This document shows, one piece after another, positions 9,824 to 18,865 of a DNA stretch of 64,000 nt. Every line of letters starts with the position of its first letter. Position 1 is the first letter of the stretch. The notes under the pieces were generated by a model. The model ran no database searches and was not told where the DNA came from. It saw only the letters and a program-made list of their open reading frames with translations. The DNA comes from Desertimonas sp963772825. Its GTDB lineage: Bacteria; Actinomycetota; Acidimicrobiia; Acidimicrobiales; Ilumatobacteraceae. Location of the stretch: contig CAVYYX010000006.1 of assembly GCA_963772825.1 (NCBI GenBank), positions 1-64,000 on the forward strand, read 5' to 3'. The translations under genes were made by a program, and so were the position numbers.

Positions 9824-11182
9824 ATGAGTCTGATGCTGTCGAGCGAGGCTGTCGATGCGCTCCGTGCGCAGTTCTCCGGTGAGGTCGTCGGGCCTGATGA
9901 TGGCGGCTACGGCGAGGCGAGGGCCGTCCACAATGGCCTCATCGACAAGCGGCCGGCGCTCATCGCCCGATGCGTCAACACCGCCGATGTCACGCGCGGT
10001 GCGTTTCGCCCGAGCCCAGGGTTTGGACATCTCGGTTCGAGGGGGCGGGCACAACGTCGCCGGCAAGGCTGTCACCGAGGGCGGTGTGATGGTCGACCTC
10101 GCACGGATGCGCGGGAGCTGCGTCGACCCGGCTCGGCGGCATGCGCGAGTGCACGGCGGCGCCACGTGGAACGACTACAACCGTGCGACACATCAGCATG
10201 GCTTGGCGACGACCGGTGGAGTGATCTCAACGACCGGGGTTGCGGGACTGACCCTCGGCGGCGGGCTCGGGTGGCTGATGGGTCACTTCGGGATGGCCGT
10301 CGACAATCTGACTTCGTCGAACTCGTCACCGCGAACGGTGACGTGCTGGAGGTCAACGCGGACACCGAACCCGAACTGTTCTGGGGCCTGCGGGGCGGTG
10401 GTCGCAACTTCGGGATCGCCGTCTCGCTCGAGTTCGAGGCCCATCCTGGACACGATTCTCGGTGGGATCGTCGCCTACCCGCTCGCTCGAGCCCTCCCGG
10501 TGTTCGCCGCGTACCAGGAGGTCACCGCCGACCCGCCCGATGAGCTCGTCAGCTTCTTCGGGCTCGTCCACGCACCCGACGGCTCCGGACACAAATCGTC
10601 GCGCTGCCCGTCTGCCACAGTGGCGACATCGCCACCGGAGAGGCGCTCGTCGCCCCGCTGCGCTCGGTCGGCACGCCGGCGGTCGATCTGATCGGCCCGA
10701 TGCCCTACCCAATGATCAACACGCTGCTCGACGACGCATTTCCCAAGGGAGCCCGTAACTACTGGAAATCAGCGTTCTTCAAAGAACTGACTGAGGACGT
10801 GATCGGCGTGCTCGTCGAGGCGTTCGAGCGGGTGCCGTCACCGATGGCTGGGATGGTCGTCGAGCACTTCCACGGCGCGGTCACCCGGGTCGACCCGACG
10901 GCGACCGCGTTCCCCCATCGCCAGCCCGGCTTCAACCTCGTCATCGCCGGTGAGTGGCTCGACGCGGCCGAGGACGAGGCCAACATCGCCTGGGTGCGGT
11001 CTACGTTCGAGGCCGTCGTGCCGTACACAACCGACGCGGTGTACGTCAACTACCTCGCCGACGAGCCCGAGCGGGTGCGTGCCGCGTACGGACCGAACTG
11101 GGAGCGCCTGGTCGCTCTGAAACAGACGTGGGATCCAGACAACGTCTTCCACCTCAACCAGAACATCGACCCGGCCAGCTGA
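9824..11182 (+). CDS. FAD-binding oxidoreductase (berberine-bridge/6-hydroxynicotine oxidase type)
   Basis: ATG at 9824 follows a strong GGAGGAGGA ribosome site. The FAD-binding PCMH domain shows RGGGHNVAG, with the His usually covalently bound to FAD, then GLATTGGVISTTGVAGLTLGGG and ELFWGLRGGGRNFGI. The C-terminal BBE segment shows YVNYLADEPERVRAAYG and WDPDNVFHLNQNI. The length, about 452 residues, is normal. Four frame changes (near 10000, 10310, 10450 and 10590) interrupt it but all conserved blocks survive. The family oxidises alcohols, amines or sugars with O2 as acceptor. It converges on the LacI gene and has no operator of the regulon in front of it, so its link to the cluster is uncertain. 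Confidence 0.85.
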
Positions 11183-11200
11183 ACGCCAGGAAACGACGGT

Positions 11201-12229
11201 TCAACTCCAGTCAGGTGCGGTCGCGGGCCGCGCCGTCGACTCCCGCACGAAGATCGTCGGCTGGAAGAGGGCGCCCGGAACCCGTTGATCTGTCCGGGCG
11301 ATCAACTGCAAGGCGATGTTTCCGGCGGCCTGGCCGACCTCGGTGCCGGGGTAGGCGACTGACGTGAGTGGGGGGTCGACCTGATCGATCGTCGGCGAAT
11401 TGTTGTAGCCCACCAGGGAGACGTCGCGTGGGCAAACGAGGCCGCGGACACGGAACACGCTGAGTGCTCCGAGCGCCATCAGATCGTTGTGGGCGAAGAC
11501 GGCGGTGGGCAGCGAACCACGGTGTCGGTCGATCAGGTCGTAGGCAAGCCGTTCACCTTCCTCGCGGATCGGCCTCGAACCGAAGCCGAGCCCGTCGAGG
11601 AGCTCGACGCCTGCGTCGGTGCAGGCGTCGCGGAATCCCTCGTGCCGGGCGACGAAGTTGCCGATGTCCATCGGTCCACGCAATTCGGCGAGGCGGGTGT
11701 GGCCGAGGCCGATCAAGTGTCGCGCCGCAATCGCTCCGCCCGCCCGGTCGTCGTGCAACACGTGCGGAAGCGGGCTCCCCGGCAGCCCCCGAACGGCGAC
11801 GACCACCGGTGTGAACCTCGTCGCCGCCTCGAGAACGTCACGGTCACCGAAGCGGGCGCCAGCGACGATGATGGCGTCGACACGGCGGCTGAGAAGGTGG
11901 TTCACGCCCCACGTCAGTCGGTCGGCGTCGTCCTCCGTCTCGAAGATGAGCGGCAGCATCTGCTCGGCGGCGAGGGCCTTGGCGATGCCGTGGATCACGG
12001 GAGTGATGAACGGGTTGGCGAGATCGCCGACGATCACCCCGATGGTCGCCGTCGCCCGCCGCCGCAACGACCCGGCGATGTGGTCGCCCCGGTAACCGAG
12101 ATCCTTGGCAGCCGCGCGCACGCGGGCGATCGTCGCCGCGTTGACGAGGTGCGCTTTGGCCGGGTCGAGAGCACGCGACACCGTCGAAGCGTTCACGCCG
12201 ATGCTCTCGGCGATGTCTTTGAGCGTCAC
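11201..12229 (-). CDS. LacI-family transcriptional regulator
   Basis: A GTG start at 12229 gives TLKDIAESIGVNASTVSRAL, the LacI helix-turn-helix, followed by the hinge helix HIAGSLRR and a periplasmic-binding-like sensor domain (IGVIVGDLANPFI; PTAVFAHNDLMALGAL; VSLVGYNN). The 342-residue frame is intact. It lies 21 bp downstream of the HIBADH-type gene on the same strand, so both should come from one promoter. A TGCAATCGATTGTA palindrome overlaps that promoter, with two similar sites at the other promoters of the cluster. The central CG is typical of LacI-family operators. I infer autoregulation and control of the whole 11-22 kb cluster; the effector is unknown. Confidence 0.95.
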   Translation of the reverse strand: MTLKDIAESIGVNASTVSRALDPAKAHLVNAATIARVRAAAKDLGYRGDHIAGSLRRRATATIGVIVGDLANPFITPVIHGIAKALAAEQMLPLIFETEDDADRLTWGVNHLLSRRVDAIIVAGARFGDRDVLEAATRFTPVVVAVRGLPGSPLPHVLHDDRAGGAIAARHLIGLGHTRLAELRGPMDIGNFVARHEGFRDACTDAGVELLDGLGFGSRPIREEGERLAYDLIDRHRGSLPTAVFAHNDLMALGALSVFRVRGLVCPRDVSLVGYNNSPTIDQVDPPLTSVAYPGTEVGQAAGNIALQLIARTDQRVPGALFQPTIFVRESTARPATAPDWS

Positions 12230-12250
12230 GTCAGCGATGGGAGTCCGCTC

Positions 12251-13174
12251 TCATCGATCGGACACGTCTGTGCCGGACTGCACCTGCGGGATCCCGCGGA
12301 GGTAGACGGCCATGCTGCCGATGTCCGCCGGCCCGAGCCCGGCGGCGGCCGCGGCGTGTAGCGCGCCAAGGTTGGTCTCGGACTGTGGCAGCGCTGCTCC
12401 CACCGCTGAACCGAGTTCGAGGACGAGATCGAGATCCTTGATCGCCAGGTCGATCGGAAACGTCACCGCGGCCGACTCCGGGTCTTCGAAGACCGGACGA
12501 CGGTAGTGGACGACCGGCGCGGCGACCGCTGAGGAGGTGAACACGTCGTAGGCCACGGACCGCTCGATGCCCGCCCGCTCGGCGAGCACCAGCGACTCGG
12601 CGACCGATTGATTGATGGCGAACACGATGGCGTTGACGGCGAGCTTCATCGCCGCCCCGGCACCTCGGCCGCCGACTTCGATCACCTGGTCCGTGATGCC
12701 CCGAAGCACGGGCACCGCGCTTGCCAGCGGGTGCTCGTCACCGGCAGCCATGACCAGCAGCTTGCGGGCCTGTGCCGCGGCGACGCTTCCCGACACCGGC
12801 GCCTCGACGAGGTGTGCGCCGACGTCGGCCAACCGGCGTCGCGCCGCGTTGGTGTGCTCGACGCCGGTCGTGCCCATGTCGATGACGACATCTCCCGCCG
12901 ACAGGCCGGCGATCAATCCGTCGTCACCGTCCAGGAGGTCGAGCAACGCCGGGCCATCGGAGAGCATCGCGACGACCAACGAGCATCGCTCGCCCAAGGA
13001 TCGTGACGAGGCGACCGCTGTGGCTCCCGACTCTGCGGCGAAGGCGTCGGCGACCGACGAGGTGCGGTTGTACACCACGACCGGGAATCCGGCGTCGACC
13101 AGCTGGCGGGCCATCGGCTGGCCCATCCGACCGAGCCCGGCGAACCCGACGGTCGGTGGTGCGGTGGTTGGCAA
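12251..13174 (-). CDS. NAD(P)-dependent oxidoreductase, 3-hydroxyisobutyrate dehydrogenase family
   Basis: I place the start at TTG 13174, preceded by GAAGGGG, because the Rossmann motif VGFAGLGRMGQPMA begins nine residues later. The longer frame upstream runs through the operator. The family motifs are present: substrate loop VEAPVSGSVAAA, cofactor and catalytic helix GAGAAMKLAVNAI with the catalytic Lys, and the C-terminal IKDLDLVLELG. At about 307 residues it is full length and intact. The family oxidises beta-hydroxy acids or reduces the semialdehydes. A LacI-type palindrome begins 24 bp upstream of the start and overlaps a TACAAT -10-like box. Confidence 0.9.
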   Translation of the reverse strand: MPTTAPPTVGFAGLGRMGQPMARQLVDAGFPVVVYNRTSSVADAFAAESGATAVASSRSLGERCSLVVAMLSDGPALLDLLDGDDGLIAGLSAGDVVIDMGTTGVEHTNAARRRLADVGAHLVEAPVSGSVAAAQARKLLVMAAGDEHPLASAVPVLRGITDQVIEVGGRGAGAAMKLAVNAIVFAINQSVAESLVLAERAGIERSVAYDVFTSSAVAAPVVHYRRPVFEDPESAAVTFPIDLAIKDLDLVLELGSAVGAALPQSETNLGALHAAAAAGLGPADIGSMAVYLRGIPQVQSGTDVSDR

Positions 13175-13197
13175 GGTGGGCCCCTTCGACGGTTGTC

Positions 13198-13211
13198 TGC
13201 AATCGATTGTA
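13198..13211. promoter_or_regulatory. LacI-type operator 1 (TGCAATCGATTGTA)
   Basis: This near-perfect 14-bp palindrome, with one mismatch to TGCAATCGATTGCA, has the central CG expected for LacI-family sites. It ends 24 bp before the start codon of the HIBADH-type gene and overlaps the TACAAT box on that strand, so binding should block transcription of the dehydrogenase and lacI. Confidence 0.8.
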
Positions 13212-13420
13212 GTTCGTGATCCCCACAGCGACGTCACAGCTCCCGTCCGGCGCCACCCCGACGAGGGGGGTACGCCGGTGGCGGCTCGGCGGCGATGTCG
13301 GTTCAACGCCCATGACGCCGCGGAACCCCAGCACAACGACATCGAGGTCCGACAATCCGCGCATTCCCGTTCCTTTCAGTGGGGCCTGCGCCGACAACGA
13401 TGGCTCTCGCCGCTCCGGCT

Positions 13421-13434
13421 TGCATTCGATTGCA
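13421..13434. promoter_or_regulatory. LacI-type operator 2 (TGCATTCGATTGCA)
   Basis: This site has one mismatch to the same palindrome. It lies 166 bp upstream of the GTG of the M24-family gene, the first gene of the rightward operon. It could serve that promoter or act with operator 1, 223 bp away, by DNA looping. Confidence 0.72.
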
Positions 13435-13599
13435 GAGGCTGCTTCAATGCCACCAGGCCGACGAGTCTCATCGTCGCCGTCGGCGACAGCCAGGTCCGGG
13501 GCGCAGGGACTCGGTTGATCACGCAAAGGAGTGTTGTGTCGACAACGGGGGACTTCTCGAGGCGATCCACCGATACCGCGGATTTCTGAGGACGACGCC

Positions 13600-14959
13600 G
13601 TGGCCATCCGTACCTTTGGTCCGAACAATGTCGATTGGGAAGTCCGCATCGACATGGACCGGCTGCGCACGGAGCGGCTGGCCCGGTTGCACAAGACGCT
13701 CGAGGCGTCGTCGCTCGGTGCGCTGCTGTGCTTCGATTTCGCCAACATCCGATATGCCACGGCGACGCACATCGGCACGTGGGCGATCGACAAGCTGATC
13801 CGCTTCGCCCTCATCCCGCGTGGCGGCGACCCGATCGTCTGGGATTTCGGCTCGGCGGCGCGTCACCACCAGTTGTACAACCCGTGGCTCGACCATGGTC
13901 ACGCCCACGCCGGGTCGCCGGGTGAGTCACACCACGACGCCCACGGTTCGCGGCCGGGTCTGTCGACGTTGCGCGGGGCGATCCCGCCGGGTGCCGGGCT
14001 CGCCGAAGATGTCGCCGCGAAGGTCTATGACGTCCTCGCCGAGCACGGCCTGACCAACGAGCCGCTCGGCGTCGACCTCGTCGAGATGCCGGTGCTCGCC
14101 GCCTTGCAGGGGCGCGGCCTGACCGTGGTCGACGGCCAGCAGGTGTTCTTGGAGGCCCGGCGGATCAAGACGCCCGACGAGATCCTCCTGCTCACCCATG
14201 CCTGCTCGATGGTCGACGCCGCCTACGAGGAGCTGTACCGGGCGCTGCGCCCCGGCGTGCGCGAGAACGAGTGCGTCGGCCTCGTCGCCAAGACGCTGCT
14301 TGGACCTCGGGTCGGAGTACGTCGAGGGCGTCAACGCGATCTCCGGCGAGCGCTGCTCGCCGCACCCGCACGTCTACTCGGACCGCATCATCCGCCCCGG
14401 CGACCCGGCGTTCTTCGACATCTTGCACAGCTACAACGGCTACCGCACGTGCTACTACCGCACGTTCCAAGTCGGCAGCGCCTCGCCGGCGCAGCGCGAC
14501 GCCTACAAGATCTGCCGCGAGTACATCGACCGGGCGATCGCCCTCGTCAAGCCCGGCGTGACGACCGCCGACATCTGCGCCGTGTGGCCGGCCGCCACCG
14601 AGTTCGGCTTCGCCGACGAGATGGCCGCCTTCGCCCTGCAGTACGGCCACGGCGTCGGCCTGTCGATCTGGGAACGGCCGATCTTCAGCCGGATGATCTC
14701 GTTCGACCACCCCGAGGTGCTCGAGGAGGGGATGGTCTTCGCCCTCGAGACGTACTGGCCCGCCGCCGACGGTTGGTCGGCGTCGCGCATCGAGGAGGAG
14801 GTCGTCGTCACCGCCGACGGCTGCGAGGTGATCACCCGCTTCCCGGCCGAGGAACTGCTCGTCTGCGGCACGCGCTACTGGACGATCGACTCGCCGCTGC
14901 CAACCCTGCGAGAGTCGCAATCACACCTCAACACCGCCGCCGGGAGGGGGCAGCAATGA
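13600..14959 (+). CDS. M24-family (creatinase/prolidase/DddP-fold) hydrolase, one frame change
   Basis: GTG at 13600 follows TGAGGA. The N-terminal creatinase-like domain includes LLCFDFANIRYAT and PIVWDFGSAARHH. The C-terminal pita-bread domain carries FFDILHSYNGYRTCYYRTF, QYGHGVGL, GMVFALETYW and IEEEVVV. Compared with the M24 metal site D-D-H-E-E, the first Asp, the His and both Glu are present, but the second Asp, 11 residues after the first, is Cys. One extra G near 14300 shifts the frame. The length, about 452 residues, resembles creatinase, DMSP lyase DddP and ectoine hydrolase more than short prolidases. Its stop overlaps the E1 alpha start (ATGA), so it belongs to the operon. The substrate is unknown. 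Confidence 0.85.
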
Positions 14960-16014
14960 GTGCCACCGTCGACCGCGTCGAGCCGTCGAACGCGATCATG
15001 CCCGAGCCGTTCGACCCAGCCCTCGACGACGCCGACATCGACCTCGACACGCGGCTCGACCTGTACCGCCGGCAGCAGGAGATCCGCCAACTGGAGAAGC
15101 GTCTCCACGACCTGTTCCTGCAGAACCTCGTCAAGGGCACCAGCCACCTCGCCACCGGCATGGAGGCGGCGGCCGCCGCGTTCGGCGTCGCCCTGCGCCC
15201 CGACGACTACACGTTCGCCACCTACCGCGGCCACGGCCACACCATCGCCCGCGGCGTGCCGCCGGGACCGATCATCGCCGAGATGCTCGGGCGGGGAACC
15301 GGCCTGCTCGGCGGCAAGGGCGGCTCGATGCACCTGACCAGCGTCGAGCACGGGATGATGGGCAGCTACGCCATCGTCGGCGCCCACCTCTGCATCGCCA
15401 ACGGCGCGGCGTGGTCGGCCCGGCTGCGCGGCACCGAGCAGGTCGCCGTCGCCTTCTTCGGCGACGGCGCCACCAACATCGGCGCCTTCCACGAGGCGCT
15501 CAACTTCGCCGCCGTGTATCGACTGCCGACGATCTTCGTGTGCGAGAACAACCTCTACATGGAGTACACGGCGATCGGCGACGTGACCGCCGTCCGCCAT
15601 CCCGCGGCCGACCGGGCGGCGGCGTACGGCCTGGAGCCGACGGTCGTCGACGGCAACGACGCCGACGCCGTGTACCTCGCCGCCCAGGCGGCCATCGAAC
15701 GCGCCCGGTCGGGCGACGGGCCGTCGCTGATCGAGACGAAGACCTACCGCCACGGCGGGCACAGCCGCGCCGACCCCGGCACGTACCGCCCCGCCGAGGA
15801 GGTCGAGGCGTGGATCGCCCACGACCCGATCCCGATGTACCACCAGCGGCTGCTGCGCCTCGGCGTCGCCGAGGAGCGACTCACCGAGATCGTCACGAGC
15901 GTCGCGGCGGCGATCGACGCGGCGACCGAGGAGGCCAAGGCGGCGGCGCCGCCGGACCCGGCCGAGCTGTGGACCAACGTGTGGGCCGACGGGGGGTGGC
16001 AGTGGCGCAGCTGA
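14956..16014 (+). CDS. TPP-dependent dehydrogenase E1 component, alpha subunit
   Basis: The frame is intact at 352 residues. It shows the E1 alpha start LYRRQQEIRQLEKRLHDLF, the YRGHGH motif, GGKGGSMHL, the TPP/Mg motif GDGATNIGAFHEALN ending in CENN, and the late YRHGGHSRADPG phosphorylation-loop region. These features match acetoin- and pyruvate-type E1 alpha (AcoA/PdhA). With the beta subunit it would decarboxylate a 2-oxo acid or cleave a diketone. No E2 (lipoyl acyltransferase) or E3 is encoded nearby, so these must be supplied from elsewhere, or the complex works differently. It overlaps the M24 gene by 4 bp and the E1 beta start by 13 bp. Confidence 0.93.
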   Translation: MSATVDRVEPSNAIMPEPFDPALDDADIDLDTRLDLYRRQQEIRQLEKRLHDLFLQNLVKGTSHLATGMEAAAAAFGVALRPDDYTFATYRGHGHTIARGVPPGPIIAEMLGRGTGLLGGKGGSMHLTSVEHGMMGSYAIVGAHLCIANGAAWSARLRGTEQVAVAFFGDGATNIGAFHEALNFAAVYRLPTIFVCENNLYMEYTAIGDVTAVRHPAADRAAAYGLEPTVVDGNDADAVYLAAQAAIERARSGDGPSLIETKTYRHGGHSRADPGTYRPAEEVEAWIAHDPIPMYHQRLLRLGVAEERLTEIVTSVAAAIDAATEEAKAAAPPDPAELWTNVWADGGWQWRS

Positions 16015-16979
16015 CCTACCGCGAAGCGGTGGCCCGCGGCATCGCCCAGGAGATGCGCCGCGACCCGTCGGTCGTGTTCCTCGGCGAGGACGTCGCCGGC
16101 GCCGGCGGGGTGTTCAAGACGACGGCCGGGCTGCTCGACGAGTTCGGACCGCGGCGCGTCGCTCGACACGCCGATCTCCGAGCAGGCGATCCTCGGGGCG
16201 GCGATGGGGGCGGCGATGACGGGGATGCGACCGATCGCCGAGATCATGTTCGCCGACTTCTTCGCCGTGTGCTGGGACATGGTCGTCAACGAGATCGCCA
16301 AGGCCCGCTACATGACCAACGGCCAGGTCGGCTGCCCGCTGGTGATCAGGTCCGGCAACGGCGGATCGGTGCGCTTCGGCGCCCAGCACTCGCAGAGCAT
16401 GGAGAACTGGGCGATGTCGGTTCCGGGCATCAAGGTCGTCGCCCCGTCGAACCGCCACCGACGTCATCGGGCTGATGGCCGCCGCGGTTCGCGACCCCGA
16501 CCCGGTGCTGTTGTTCGAGCACAAGGGCCTCTACGCCTCGAAGGACGACGTTCCCGACGGCGAGATCGTCGACAAGCTCGGCACCGCAAGCGTGCTCCGT
16601 GACGGCGGCGACTGCACGGTCGTCGCCCTCGGGCTGATGGTGCCGCGGGCGGTGGCCGCCGCCGAGACGCTCGCCGGCGAGGGCATCGAGGCCACGGTGA
16701 TCGACCTCCGCTGGCTCGATCCCTCTCGACATGGCGACCGTGCTCGCCTCGGTGGCCGCCACGAGCCGGCTGTTCACCGTCGAGGAGAACCCGCAGGCGT
16801 GCGGCTGGGGCGCCGAGATCGCCTCGATCGTCGCCGACGAGGCGTTCTGGGACCTCGACGGTCCCGTCGTGCGGATCACCACGCCGCACCTGCCACTGCC
16901 GGCGGCGGGCGAGCTGGAGGACCTGGCGATCCCCTCCGTCGAGCGCATCGCGACGACGATCCGCAAGTCGCTGAAGTAG
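16002..16979 (+). CDS. TPP-dependent dehydrogenase E1 component, beta subunit (frameshifted)
   Basis: GTG at 16002 gives AQLTYREAVARGIAQEMRRD. E1 beta hallmarks follow: VVFLGEDVAGAGGVFKTT, TPISEQAILGAAMGAAMTG, MENWAMSVPGIKVVAPS, FEHKGLYA and the C-terminal VEENPQACGWGAEI. The restored length is 325 residues. Three frame changes near 16157, 16454 and 16727 are all single extra bases (for example GTCGCTCGAC where GTGCTCGAC is expected), so the gene is probably intact in the organism. It pairs with E1 alpha just upstream to form the alpha2-beta2 heterotetramer. Confidence 0.9.
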
Positions 16980-17000
16980 ACTGGAGGAGGTGCGAAGTCG

Positions 17001-18040
17001 ATGAGAGCAGCCGTCTACCACGACCGCCGCGATGTGCGGATCGAGGACGTCGACGAGCCGTCGGGACCGGGCCGATGGCGAGGTGCTCGTCGCCCCGCTG
17101 TGGTGCGGGATCTGCGGCACCGACGTCCACGAGTACACCGACGGCCCGATCGTCACACCCGTCGACCCGCACCCGTTGACCGGGGCGACGAACCCGCAGG
17201 TGCTCGGCCACGAGTTCTCCGCCGAGGTCCTCGAAGTCGGGGGCGACGTCACCAACGTCAAGGCCGGCGACCGGGTGTCGGTGATGCCGCTGATCTACTG
17301 CGGGCACTGCCACTACTGCCGGCTCGGCCAGCACCACCTGTGCGCGACGATGGCGTGCACCGGGCTGAGCCACCGACTGGGGCGGCCTCGCCGAGGCGGC
17401 GATCGTGTCGGCCGGCCAGCTGACCCGCATTCCCGACGAGCTCGACGACCAGCAGGGCGCCCTCGTCGAACCGATCGCCGTGTGCCGCACGCGGCGTCGA
17501 CCGCGCCGGGGTCGGTCCGGGCAGTTCCGTGCTCGTCACCGGCGCCGGGCCGATCGGCATGCTCAGCGCCGAGTACGCCATCGCCCGCGGGGCGACGACG
17601 GTCATCGTGTCCGAACCCAACGCCGGGCGCCGGTCGATCGCCGAGGCGCTCGGCGTCCAGGCGACGCTCGATCCGACGGCCGTCGACGTCGTCGAGGCCG
17701 TGCGCGAGCTGACCGGCGGGCTCGGTGTCGACGCCGCGATCGAGTGCTCCGGCTCGGCCGCTGCGCTCGACGCGTGCATCCGGGCGACCCGGTCGCTCGG
17801 GACGGTGGCGCAGACCGGGCTTGCACGTCCGCCCGGCGCCGATCGACGCCTTCCAGCTCTCGCTGCACGAGATCACGCTCGTCGGCACGTGGTGCTACCC
17901 GGTCACCGACTGGCCGCGCATCATCGCCCTGCTCGCCGTCCGGACGGATGGACGGCCGGCCGGCGGTCACCAGCGCGCTCGGCCTCGACGCCACGGTCGA
18001 CGGCTTCGAGCGGCTGATCGACCGCAGGGCAGCGACGTGA
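17001..18040 (+). CDS. Zinc-containing alcohol dehydrogenase (2,3-butanediol dehydrogenase-like), frameshifted
   Basis: ATG at 17001 gives MRAAVYHDRRDVRIEDVDEP. The catalytic zinc ligands appear in CGICGTDVHEY and GHEFSAEV. The structural zinc cluster is CGHCHYCRLGQHHLC, and the nucleotide-binding loop is VTGAGPIGMLSAEYA. A long insert (FTDGPIVTP-like, DPHPLTGA) between the Cys and the GHE resembles butanediol/threonine-type MDR enzymes. Five frame changes are all +1. The restored length is about 345 residues. Next to acetoin-type E1 subunits it suggests oxidation of a diol or hydroxyketone, though substrates in this family cannot be read from sequence. Confidence 0.88.
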
Positions 18041-18077
18041 AGATCCTGATCAACCCGAGAGCGTGAACGGAGAGAGC

Positions 18078-18863
18078 ATGAGCGTGGACAGGCAAGCGAA
18101 TCGTCGTCACCGGGGCGGCCCAGGGCATCGGGCGGGGCATCGCCGAACGCCTCGCCGGCGAGGGGGCGCAGGTGTGCGTCGCCGACATCGACGACGCCGG
18201 TGCCGAGAAGGCGGCGGCGGCGATCCGCGAGGCCGGGCGGGTCGGCCGTGGCGACAGCCGGCGACGTGCCACAGCGCGCCGACATCAGGCGGATGATCGA
18301 CGCCTGCGTCGCCGAGTTCGGCGGCCTCGACGTGATGTTCAACAACGCCGGGTTCAACAAGCCCGAGCCGTTCCTCGACATCACCGAGGAGGTGTGGCAC
18401 CAGATCATGAACGTCAACGCCCTCGGCGTGCTGATGGGCTGCCAGGAGGCGGCGAAGACGATGATCGCCCAGGGCAGCGGCGGCAAGATCGTCAACACGG
18501 CATCGATCGCCGGGCGCCAGGGGTTCCCGAGCTTCGTCCCCTACTGCGTGTCGAAGTTCGGCGTCATGGCGATCACCCAGGGCGCCGCCCGCGCCCTCGC
18601 CGCCCACGACATCACCGTCAACGCCTTCGCCCCCGGCGTCGTCGCCACACCGCTGTGGGACAAGCTCGACAAGGACCTGATGGACATCGGTGACTCGGAG
18701 CGACCCGGGCAGGCGATGGAGGAGTTCTCCGCCGGGATCCTGCAGCGGCCGCGCCGCCGAGCCCGCCGACATCGCCGGCACGGCGCGCTACCTGGCGTCC
18801 ACCGACTCCGACTACATGACCGGCCAGGTCGTGATGATCGACGGCGGCATGGTCCTCGTCTGA
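18078..18863 (+). CDS. Short-chain dehydrogenase/reductase (SDR), frameshifted
   Basis: ATG 18078 opens a classical SDR: RIVVTGAAQGIGRGIAERL (cofactor loop), DVMFNNAGFNKPEPF (NNAG), VNTASIAG with the catalytic Ser, YCVSKFGVMAITQG (YxxxK) and the C-terminal DYMTGQVVMIDGGMV. The length is about 260 residues. Three +1 frame changes (near 18103, 18240 and 18750). The cofactor motif TGxxxGIG with an Asp (VADID) at the end of beta-2 favours NAD(H). It sits 37 bp after the alcohol dehydrogenase and 2 bp before the LLM gene, in the same operon. Confidence 0.9.
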
Positions 18864-18865
18864 CC

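Larger units (their letters stand above)
13175..13599. promoter_or_regulatory. Divergent control region of the LacI cluster
   Basis: This is a 425-bp gap between the leftward dehydrogenase-lacI operon and the rightward M24-E1 operon. It carries two LacI-type palindromes (13198-13211 and 13421-13434). The first overlaps TACAAT, a good -10 hexamer for the leftward promoter. I see no credible gene inside. The remaining sequence between the sites is open in places but shows no known motif. Confidence 0.65.

Noticed and set aside
8816..10543. Long 575-residue open frame on the plus strand across the integrase and oxidase genes
   Set aside because: It is antisense to the integrase for its first 700 bases and joins the oxidase only by chance. 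The oxidase start with a strong ribosome site is at 9824.
11490..12361. Plus-strand open frame antisense to the LacI regulator
   Set aside because: The regulator on the minus strand has a full HTH and sensor domain, so the antisense frame is a composition effect.
13216..13518. Possible small gene between the divergent LacI-cluster operons
   Set aside because: No ribosome site or motif, and it contains an operator inside; treated as control DNA.
14956..18863. The E1-ADH-SDR genes considered as a canonical acetoin (aco) operon
   Set aside because: No E2, E3 or AcoR-type regulator, and extra M24, LLM and EboE-like genes are present, so I did not assign aco symbols.
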